DNA of 13,077 bases, taken from the NCBI GenBank assembly GCA_937921525.1, contig CAKZUM010000441.1:1-13077 (forward strand), read 5' to 3'. Under the pieces are notes generated by a model that did no database searches, was not told where the DNA came from, and saw nothing but the letters and a program-made list of their open reading frames with translations. A program made the position numbers and the translations under genes. This stretch comes from an uncultured Saprospiraceae bacterium. GTDB taxonomy: Bacteria > Bacteroidota > Bacteroidia > Chitinophagales > Saprospiraceae. Shown in pieces: positions 6,144 through 13,077 of this stretch (the stretch's first letter is position 1; each line of letters opens with the position of its first letter).

Positions 6144-9100
6144 TTACTTAATCAAAGTAGTATGTCCTTTCGCTATTTCAATAACGCCATCAAGATATTG
6201 AACTTCCGCCACCCATGTAAACACGCCACCATTCATAGTGTCTCCTCTATACTTTCCATCCCAGCCAATATTTCTTTCATTGACCAAGAAATTATCATTT
6301 TGATAAACCAACTCCCCCCAACGATCAAATATTTGGAAAGATAAGATTTGCGTCCCTTCCGTACCATGTACCGTTAATAAGTCATTAAATCCATCCTCAT
6401 TTGGAGAAAAACCAGAAGGGACATTTATGCCTCTTGTTTGCCTAACTAGTAGGTTGACGGTAGACGCTGCGGTACATCCCATTTCATCGGTAACAGTTAC
6501 AGTATAAGCTTGCCCATAACTTGGTGAAACTAATGGACTATCACAATCATCGCAGATAATTGATTCTTGTTCTCCATCACTTTCCCAACTGTAGCTTACT
6601 TCCCCTTGTGCGTTCTGTACTTCTGAATCAAGACTGATCGGAGAACCAGATTGCGCAATTAATTGTCTATCAAGAACAACATTTATTTCTTCTGGCTCTT
6701 CTATATTGACCGTACCTAAATCTACTTCGCAACCATTGCTATCCTTGATTAAAACTTGATAGATATTTTCTCTTAGATTAGGAAAATTCTGACTCTCTGA
6801 GAAGCTACTCCCATTAATACTATATGTAAATGGAGCAGTGCCTCCTTCAGCAAGTATCTCAATATTGCCATCATTTTCTCCTTTACAGCTAATTTGTTGT
6901 TCGTCGATTATACCAGTTAAAAACGCTGGTTCTTCAATCATAATGGTACTAACACTTGAGCAGCCGTTGTCGTCAGATACCGTCACCATGTATTCTCCAC
7001 CGGGAAGATCTTCAAGAGATCTTGATTGACTACCAGTTGACCAAGTGTAGGTATAATTGCCTCCATTTCCTGTCACCATTACTTCAGCCATACCGTTAGC
7101 CGTTCCATTACAAGTAATATTTTGTACATTGAAATTAACTTCCATCGAATTTGCTTCTTCTGCTACGGTGACTAGTTGAGATTCTTCACATCCTGAATCA
7201 TCTATTACTAAAACCATATAATCACCTGCATTCAAATTCTCTGCGGTTGCGGTTTCTTGTGCTAGTGGGTCATCCCAAAGAATTCTATAATTTCCAGAAC
7301 CACCAGTAATTTCAACACTAGCGGTACCTGTAGCACTCTCCCTACAAAAAGATGGTGTACTACTAGTATTAATTACGACGGGAGGAATGTTACCAATAGT
7401 CACGCTGGCCGTTTCATTACAACCTGTACTTTCGTCTGTTACGATGAGGTCAAAAGTACCTTCTTCTAAATCCGTAGCGGCTATACTCGTTTGGTTATCA
7501 TCATCATTCCATAGATAGCTGAAATTTCCAGAACCACCTGTAATGACTGCTGTAGCAGAACCAGTAGGGGTAGCACAAGAAATAGAATCTACCATAAAGT
7601 TGATGGCTATATTTTCAGGGGCCGTGATCGTAAAACTATTTTCAACCGTACAGCCATTCTGATCTGTAATCGTTACTACATAATCTCCTGCATTCAGATC
7701 ACTTCTTCCTGGATCTGCTCTAAAGAAATTATCGCCCCAGTCATAGCTATAGCCAGGCACGCCTCCTTGAACATCGAATATCACAGAGCCATCTCCTAAA
7801 CCAAGACAGGTTTCTGCCGTTTGAATATTATTTACAGTAATCCCATCTGGAGCAACAATAAAGACCATTTCTTCCCTAGAACAGCCAGTCGTATTATCTG
7901 TAACCGTAACGGTATAATCACCCGGTGTTAGGGCAAACGCAGTATCGGTAGTTTGGCTATTAGGATCACTCCATTCATACGAATAATCACCTGCTGGATT
8001 TCCAATAGCTGTAACATAAGCACCCGCTGTAACAACGGCAGTTGCGCTATTCTCATTCCCACATAATGGATTAATTCTACCTATTTCAAGTGTATAATCT
8101 ACATCTGTGATCGCTAACTCGACAGAGTCCGTACAACCAGCATCCGTCGTAATAATTCCCTTATAACTACCCGCACTAAGATTGGAAATAGTATCTCCGA
8201 TTGTCCCATTATCCCATGTTACTTGATAGTCTCCTGAAAAAGAAGTGACAAGACCTGCCACCCCGCTATCTGTTTCCCCACAACCCAAGTTTTGTTGATA
8301 AGTAGTATCAATTAAGACTGGAGCATCTTCAATCGTAAAGGATTCTTTTACCTCGCAACCGTTGGCATCTGTAATCACAAATTCATAGTCTCCAGCAGTT
8401 AGATTTGGATGTATTTCTGAACTGGTGGATTCCCCATTAAGCGTATACTCATATGGGCCAGCACCTCCAAGTACAGAGGAAGCAAATACGCCATCTGCCA
8501 ATCCGTCACAAGAAACTCCTCCTATAAAGTTGGTGATGATGCCAAGGGTGTCGGGTTCTCCAATAACAATCTGTTGGGTACTATTACAAGAGAAAGTAGA
8601 ATCCCAAAAGGCAATTGTTTTTGATCCAGGTTCTAAATCTTTAAAAGTAACCATTGGATTGAGTTCTGTCGCTCTAAGGGTATCTTCTCCAACTATTACA
8701 AATCCACTAGTTGCAGAGACTAATAATATAGTACTATCTTGACTATAGTCAATTACATTAAAACCAGCGGAATCTCTAACCACAAATGGTAGCGTAGTAG
8801 GCGTATTAAAAGGAAGGGTATTTATAAATACATCAATTTCCCCATCATTCATGCCATTACAACTAATATCTCTAACAATTGTGGGAGGGCCTCCTATAAG
8901 TGGTAAACAGGTAGAAGTAGCACATATTTGATTGCCTATTACGGCGCCACCACAATCACTGTTTCCTCTTACTTTAATATCAAAGACTTCAGAAAAACCT
9001 AAATCTGTTAGTTGATGCGTAAAGCCCTCACTATTTGGGCTAGTCCATTCTCCATTATTTATCTGGACTTCATAATCTGAAACGGTAGGTATTTCTTCCC

Positions 9101-12100
9101 AAGTCACGTCTATACTATTATTGGTGATTCTTGGGCAACTGACCTGTACTCGTAAATCCGTTAGATTATCAATGGTCAGATCTACTATAATATCCCTAGT
9201 AGTGGAACAACCTCTACTATCAATAATGGTAGCAGTATAAGTTTCTGCACTTAAATTTTTAATCGTATCTGTCGTCTCCCCATTATCCCAAATTATTTGA
9301 TAAGGTCCTTCGCCTCCAGTCACGTTTACTGCTGCAATACCATCTGTTTCCCCACAATTTTCTGATTGGTCAAATAATTCAACATTTAATGGTAAAGGAT
9401 TAAAGAGTACGGTATCAATAGTATTTGTACAAGCCGTCAATGTATCTAATAATTCTATAGAATAATCTCCTGGCGGTAAATCTGTGAAAACACCTGTTGT
9501 AGAGGTATCTGTATTCAAAATGTAGACTAAGTTAGGAGAAGTCGAAGCAATAGATAAAGCACCATCCGTATAATCCGTACAAGCCCCTTCATTTACTCGA
9601 TCGAATGATCCCGTTGGAGGGGTGCAATCTGTCGTCATACAAGTCATACTATCCAATGCCGTGATACAATCACTTGCTCCCCGTACTCTAATTTGAACGT
9701 CTTCTAAAATATTTAAATCAGACACTAAAATAGAGGTAGAAGAAGTAGGATCTTTCCAAGCATCTTCTCCAATCTGCACCTCATATTGTGGTATACCAGG
9801 TACTGGGTCCCATTCAAAAGTAACGCTTGTACTAGTAGTCTCTGCACAAAAAATATTTATGCCACTAGTGGTAGGCGTTGTATCTTCTCCTATAGTAACT
9901 GTTTGCGTTACTTCACAATCAAAATCATCTGTTACTTGTACCGTATAGACACCCGGAGCTTGGTTTCTGATTGTATCTTCTGCGACACCAATAGTCCATA
10001 GAATATTGTATGGTTCTGTTCCACCAGAAATACTAACTGCTGCTAATCCATCTGCTCCTCCACAGGAAGCATCAATGGCAAAAGTGTCTATTTTGATAGA
10101 GTCAGGAGTACCTATTGTTGCATCTAATTTTATAGTACAAGTAGTAGCAGTATCTAAAGCTATTACTTCATAATTGCCAGCGGGTAGATTCGAAAACCTT
10201 TTCGTAAAACTAGTATCTTGATCTATAATAAAAACTACATTAGGTTCATCTGATAATAGATCAATTCTACCATCATCCGCACCTGCACAGGTCAGATCAA
10301 TGAGTCGATCTATACTGGCATCGGGCGGGAAACAAACAGAGGTCATACATTCTACGGCCCCTTTCACATTCGTACAAGCACCAGTTCCTCTTACTTGTAA
10401 ATTTACTACATCGCCTTCCGCTAGATTAGTAACGGTATGGGCACCAACACCACTAGGCGTGATCCAGCCTTGCCCATCAATATTCACTTCATAGGTGGTT
10501 ATATCAGAGGAAGTTTCCCAACCAAAAGTGATGCTGTTTTGTGTTTCTTCAATACAAGTAGCAGCAATGTCTAAAGTATCATTATTGGTTTTTATTAAAA
10601 CACTATCTCTGACAATACAACCGTAACTATCGGTTACTGCCAAGATATATTCCGTTTCTGAATTCGGTGCCGCTTTAGGGTTTGGACAGTCAGAACAACT
10701 CAAGCCTTCAGTAGGTGTCCAAGAATACTGGAGCGCATATAAAGGATTAAATGTAATAGACCAACTACGAAGAACACCATCATCCCCAGTCTTATCATCC
10801 TTTACATATAATTTCCAATCGCCATTTGTTGCTCCACCGTTTAAAATTTGCCAATCGCCTTCTGGTTGAAAAGAACCCGTAAATGGAGCTGTTCCATCCG
10901 TGATTAATGTCAGCGCATCAGGTGAAAAACAAGTAGCCGTATAATTTCTATCTTCCCCTCCATTATCCGTTGATAATTCTAGTAATTGTCCTGATGGACT
11001 TTCTAAAATCAAGTCTATATCTTCAATATTATTATGTCCTACATTTACACAGATTTCCTTAATTAAACCTTCCCTAATATCTGCTGGTTGTACATCAGAT
11101 ACAGTTATACTTGATACGGTCGGCTCATTATCTGAACTCGTACCATTATCATCAATGGTTTTGATATTTATATTACCAACAGGAGTAGTGAAAGAGGTTT
11201 CGACAGGTAGGGTTATATCAGGTTCTCCATCTAACTGTAGAGAATCCCCTGGACAAATAGATCCGTCCTCTCCTAAGTCAACTTTTTCTAAATCATTTTC
11301 TCTGATGTAAAACCAATAAGTTTCTGATTCACAATCATTTATATCTACCATGAAGCCTAAAGAATCCAAACCTTCATCTACAGGATCAATTAATGGTCTG
11401 ATATTTAAAGTAAGAGACTTTTCGCCTTGTCTTATGAAATCTTGAAGCGGCTCTAAGGTGTAATCTCCATCAATATTAGGATTATCTCTAACAACACTAC
11501 CTGTAATATTAATTCTATAATTTCTTGGAACAGGTTTATCGAAGCTAAAGGTAATTTGTCCACCTGCACATCCTTCTATTAAGGTACCATCAATACTTTC
11601 CAATGCCATTTTAACTTCCAACTCATCTGTACCAAAACTATTGGCATCAAAGAAAATAGCGGAATCAAATAGTGCATCGCCAACATCCGCGATAGCCAGT
11701 TTAATTTTATAAGTTTGACAGGGTTCCACTTTTGTTTTAGCAGTTAAAACAGTAGTAAGGCCATCATAGGTTAAGGTAGTACTTCCTTTGTTATCAACAT
11801 ATAAATGCTCGTTGGTAGCGGCACAATCAGGACGAGGAGCCCCATTGTTACAAGGATCAGTACGATTATCTATATCATCTAAGGGGTGAATAGACCTTAC
11901 GGAAACGGGTTCATCTACCGTTCCAGGAACGATAGCCAAATTAGTCCAATCACTATAACCGGGGCCTTGTAAAAAGAAACCAAAAACATCATTAAAGCAA
12001 TTACAGCCAAATTCTGGATATTCTTCTGAGGCAAAGACATATTTGAATTCTATAGTATCTCGTTTAGGGATAAATTCAATTTCATACATAGCTAGATCCT

Positions 12101-12482
12101 GAACCAGTTCTCCAAGTGCTAGGCCAGAGATCAAAGGTTCTTGATCTACCCCCTGAAGTGGTTGTCCATCTCCTTCATTAATATTAGGTGTTGAAGCCAA
12201 AGCTGCTCTACCAGTGGACATCATAAATCCTTCTGAAAGACCGACATCTGCTGTACCATTTTTAAAATAACCGAGTGCGTTTTTATCACCAACAAAATTT
12301 ACGCTGAGTATATCTATACCCTTTCCTGCAAAAATTTCCCTAATAAGATTCTCAGGGGTTCGAGGATCAGAAAGAGCTGGTTCTACTTCTATTTGAGCGA
12401 ATGATTGGACTATTCCTAGTATAGAAAGACAGAATACCAATAGTAATAACCTTGTAGATTGTTTCCTTGTCATAGCGATCAT
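6144..12482 (-). CDS. Giant multi-domain T9SS-secreted surface protein (choice-of-anchor L, P-domain, Fn3-like and SprB repeats)
   Basis: A 2112-residue secreted adhesin-like protein. In order: signal peptide (about 4-29, cut near SFA/Q); choice-of-anchor L domain (about 37-290, with EYPEFGCNCFNDVFGFFL); a Calx-beta-like segment (about 290-398); a PKD/Ig-like domain starting VDLGEDGSICPGDSL (about 401) and resuming at YSWTPTEGLSCSDC (about 586-625), interrupted by a proprotein-convertase P-domain (about 430-580, ending DWKLYVKDDKTGDDGVLRSW). Next come three super-repeats of about 236 residues, each an Fn3-like domain plus SprB-like repeats, anchored by Cys643, Cys879 and Cys1116. Seven or so further SprB-like repeats (about 1390-1935, CxGxxDG...DxxGC) lead to an Ig-like domain, then a 96-residue type B T9SS sorting domain (2017-2112, PSGFSPNEDGFNDLL...FDRWGELVY). 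Family knowledge places such proteins on the outer surface; SprB relatives act in gliding or adhesion. No catalytic domain is evident. ATG at 12480-12482 is the called start; Met4 (12471-12473) is an equally good start for the signal peptide. It has its own terminator. Confidence 0.95.
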   Translation of the reverse strand: MIAMTRKQSTRLLLLVFCLSILGIVQSFAQIEVEPALSDPRTPENLIREIFAGKGIDILSVNFVGDKNALGYFKNGTADVGLSEGFMMSTGRAALASTPNINEGDGQPLQGVDQEPLISGLALGELVQDLAMYEIEFIPKRDTIEFKYVFASEEYPEFGCNCFNDVFGFFLQGPGYSDWTNLAIVPGTVDEPVSVRSIHPLDDIDNRTDPCNNGAPRPDCAATNEHLYVDNKGSTTLTYDGLTTVLTAKTKVEPCQTYKIKLAIADVGDALFDSAIFFDANSFGTDELEVKMALESIDGTLIEGCAGGQITFSFDKPVPRNYRINITGSVVRDNPNIDGDYTLEPLQDFIRQGEKSLTLNIRPLIDPVDEGLDSLGFMVDINDCESETYWFYIRENDLEKVDLGEDGSICPGDSLQLDGEPDITLPVETSFTTPVGNINIKTIDDNGTSSDNEPTVSSITVSDVQPADIREGLIKEICVNVGHNNIEDIDLILESPSGQLLELSTDNGGEDRNYTATCFSPDALTLITDGTAPFTGSFQPEGDWQILNGGATNGDWKLYVKDDKTGDDGVLRSWSITFNPLYALQYSWTPTEGLSCSDCPNPKAAPNSETEYILAVTDSYGCIVRDSVLIKTNNDTLDIAATCIEETQNSITFGWETSSDITTYEVNIDGQGWITPSGVGAHTVTNLAEGDVVNLQVRGTGACTNVKGAVECMTSVCFPPDASIDRLIDLTCAGADDGRIDLLSDEPNVVFIIDQDTSFTKRFSNLPAGNYEVIALDTATTCTIKLDATIGTPDSIKIDTFAIDASCGGADGLAAVSISGGTEPYNILWTIGVAEDTIRNQAPGVYTVQVTDDFDCEVTQTVTIGEDTTPTTSGINIFCAETTSTSVTFEWDPVPGIPQYEVQIGEDAWKDPTSSTSILVSDLNILEDVQIRVRGASDCITALDSMTCMTTDCTPPTGSFDRVNEGACTDYTDGALSIASTSPNLVYILNTDTSTTGVFTDLPPGDYSIELLDTLTACTNTIDTVLFNPLPLNVELFDQSENCGETDGIAAVNVTGGEGPYQIIWDNGETTDTIKNLSAETYTATIIDSRGCSTTRDIIVDLTIDNLTDLRVQVSCPRITNNSIDVTWEEIPTVSDYEVQINNGEWTSPNSEGFTHQLTDLGFSEVFDIKVRGNSDCGGAVIGNQICATSTCLPLIGGPPTIVRDISCNGMNDGEIDVFINTLPFNTPTTLPFVVRDSAGFNVIDYSQDSTILLVSATSGFVIVGEDTLRATELNPMVTFKDLEPGSKTIAFWDSTFSCNSTQQIVIGEPDTLGIITNFIGGVSCDGLADGVFASSVLGGAGPYEYTLNGESTSSEIHPNLTAGDYEFVITDANGCEVKESFTIEDAPVLIDTTYQQNLGCGETDSGVAGLVTSFSGDYQVTWDNGTIGDTISNLSAGSYKGIITTDAGCTDSVELAITDVDYTLEIGRINPLCGNENSATAVVTAGAYVTAIGNPAGDYSYEWSDPNSQTTDTAFALTPGDYTVTVTDNTTGCSREEMVFIVAPDGITVNNIQTAETCLGLGDGSVIFDVQGGVPGYSYDWGDNFFRADPGRSDLNAGDYVVTITDQNGCTVENSFTITAPENIAINFMVDSISCATPTGSATAVITGGSGNFSYLWNDDDNQTSIAATDLEEGTFDLIVTDESTGCNETASVTIGNIPPVVINTSSTPSFCRESATGTASVEITGGSGNYRILWDDPLAQETATAENLNAGDYMVLVIDDSGCEESQLVTVAEEANSMEVNFNVQNITCNGTANGMAEVMVTGNGGNYTYTWSTGSQSRSLEDLPGGEYMVTVSDDNGCSSVSTIMIEEPAFLTGIIDEQQISCKGENDGNIEILAEGGTAPFTYSINGSSFSESQNFPNLRENIYQVLIKDSNGCEVDLGTVNIEEPEEINVVLDRQLIAQSGSPISLDSEVQNAQGEVSYSWESDGEQESIICDDCDSPLVSPSYGQAYTVTVTDEMGCTAASTVNLLVRQTRGINVPSGFSPNEDGFNDLLTVHGTEGTQILSFQIFDRWGELVYQNDNFLVNERNIGWDGKYRGDTMNGGVFTWVAEVQYLDGVIEIAKGHTTLIK

Positions 12483-12641
12483 ATCGTAATTGATGATGTG
12501 TAGTAGGTGGGGGATTGAACTGTTGGAGGGGAAGGAATACCGTCTATTTATCTAATACTAAAGAGGGAATAGTAGATAGGAGGATTTATATGTGGTATTT
12601 ATTAATATAATTTAATCAAAGAGGGTAAAGTATTTAATAAA

Positions 12642-12660
12642 CAAAAAATCAGCCAAAGTA
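12642..12660 (-). promoter_or_regulatory. Candidate promoter/regulatory word for the giant surface-protein gene
   Basis: On the - strand this reads TACTTTGGCTGATTTTTTG, which matches the word at 2825-2844 upstream of the sensor kinase except for one missing T and one G-to-T change. It resembles TAnnTTTG but is one base short. If it marks the promoter, the leader would be about 165 bases, unusually long compared with the kinase gene. The regulatory role is inference. Confidence 0.35.
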
Positions 12661-12804
12661 GTTATAATAGTCAGGGATGACAGACATTTATAACAGGAAG
12701 GACTTCTGGAAAATTGTCTAATCATCCATTCAAATTCAATTTTCATCTAAAAAATGAGCAGTTACGTCAAATGAACGCTATATTTGGGTGTACACTTTTT
12801 TTAG

Positions 12805-12916
12805 AAAAGAGAAGCGAGAATAGAGAATAGAGAGGTATTCCATTTAAAAAATGACGAGATTTAGTTTATTTTGAAATGAAATACCTCTCTAATCTCGCAT
12901 CTCTAATCTCTCTTTT
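12805..12916. repeat. Inverted repeat with heptamer-built arms
   Basis: The core arms 12823-12845 and 12874-12896 are inverted copies at 21 of 23 positions around a 28-base loop. Less exact outer arms extend to 12805 and 12916. The right side is a run of heptamers TAATCTC, GCATCTC, TAATCTC; the left side carries GCGAGAA, TAGAGAA, TAGAGAG. One core mismatch becomes G-U on the - strand and the other is A-A. It resembles in style the hexamer-built repeat at 3984-4079, though here it lies on the 5' side of the giant gene. Confidence 0.7.
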
Positions 12917-12952
12917 ATATTAAATTAAGTAACGACAAAACAATAACTTGAA

Positions 12953-13063
12953 CATCTAGGGCGGAATCTTTTGGCCTCATTTTCTCTTAAAAAATACTTC
13001 CGTAGCTAGGCTATGCAAGGATTTTTTAAGAAAAACTGAGAACAAAATCTTCTCGTCCAGATG
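12953..13063. repeat. Long foldback with a three-base loop
   Basis: The stem runs from 12976-13006 to 13010-13040 around the loop tag. 27 of 31 positions pair (one G-U), with single mismatches at 12980/13036, 12984/13032, 12996/13020 and 13000/13016. Weaker pairing continues outward to catct (12953-12957) and agatg (13059-13063). No reading frame or U-run terminator is associated. It could be a transposon-derived foldback or a structured RNA; sequence alone does not decide. Confidence 0.7.
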
Positions 13064-13077
13064 ACCAATTTATTATT

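Larger units (their letters stand above)
12483..13077. other. Gene-free region upstream of the giant gene
   Basis: These 595 bases lack a credible reading frame. They must contain the promoter and leader of the - strand surface-protein gene; a candidate promoter word lies at 12642-12660. Two long inverted repeats occupy 12805-12916 and 12953-13063. The stretch 12661-12804 shows nothing I can identify. A weak inverted pair (aatacc 12536-12541 with ggtatt 12594-12599) in the presumed leader is not strong enough to call. Confidence 0.65.

Noticed and set aside
8425..8742. A 105-codon open frame on the + strand inside the giant gene
   Set aside because: It lies wholly antisense to the surface-protein gene, its product is low in recognisable structure, and no ribosome-binding site or domain supports it. 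It is a shadow of the Thr/Ser/Asp-rich coding strand.
6144..12482. The repeated DNA of the giant gene as a possible CRISPR or tandem nucleotide repeat array
   Set aside because: The repeats are about 70-80 codons long and conserved only at protein level (SprB-like); no exact short DNA repeat with regular spacers was seen.
12536..12599. Riboswitch or attenuator in the leader of the giant gene
   Set aside because: Only short 6-bp complementary segments were found, with no known riboswitch core or leader peptide.

Overview
The window looks like a low-GC Bacteroidota chromosome, most likely a member of the Saprospiraceae or a close relative. The evidence is a very large secreted protein with a choice-of-anchor L domain, tandem SprB-like repeats and a gliding/type IX secretion (T9SS) type B C-terminal domain. 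A hybrid histidine kinase with a periplasmic TPR sensor and Bacteroidota-style promoter words (TAnnTTTG) fit the same picture. The family-level placement is inference from domain style, not from a marker gene.

Layout: the last 46 codons of an unidentified + strand gene (1-141) converge on a hybrid sensor kinase on the - strand (207-2798). A 228-base divergent region separates the kinase from a + strand double zinc-ribbon protein (3027-3977). That gene converges on hflX, a ribosome-associated GTPase, on the - strand (4082-5314). About 830 bases without a gene follow, packed with palindromes and foldbacks. Then comes a 2112-residue modular adhesin-like surface protein on the - strand (6144-12482) with a clear intrinsic terminator just past its stop. 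The last 595 bases hold no recognisable gene but carry two more long foldback structures.

How the genes work together: there is no evident operon; every gene appears to be its own transcription unit. The kinase and the giant surface protein share a similar 19-20 base word upstream of their starts, which overlaps a promoter-like TAnnTTTG element. This is the only hint in the window that two of the genes may be co-regulated.

The most striking non-coding feature is that nearly every intergenic gap is occupied by long, imperfect inverted repeats. Several have arms built from degenerate 6-7 base words. Two fill the gap between convergent genes almost exactly, up to or over the stop codons. No CRISPR array, tRNA, rRNA, insertion sequence or phage gene was seen. 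No clear new multi-gene system is present; the intergenic foldback families and the surface-protein architecture are the parts worth following up.
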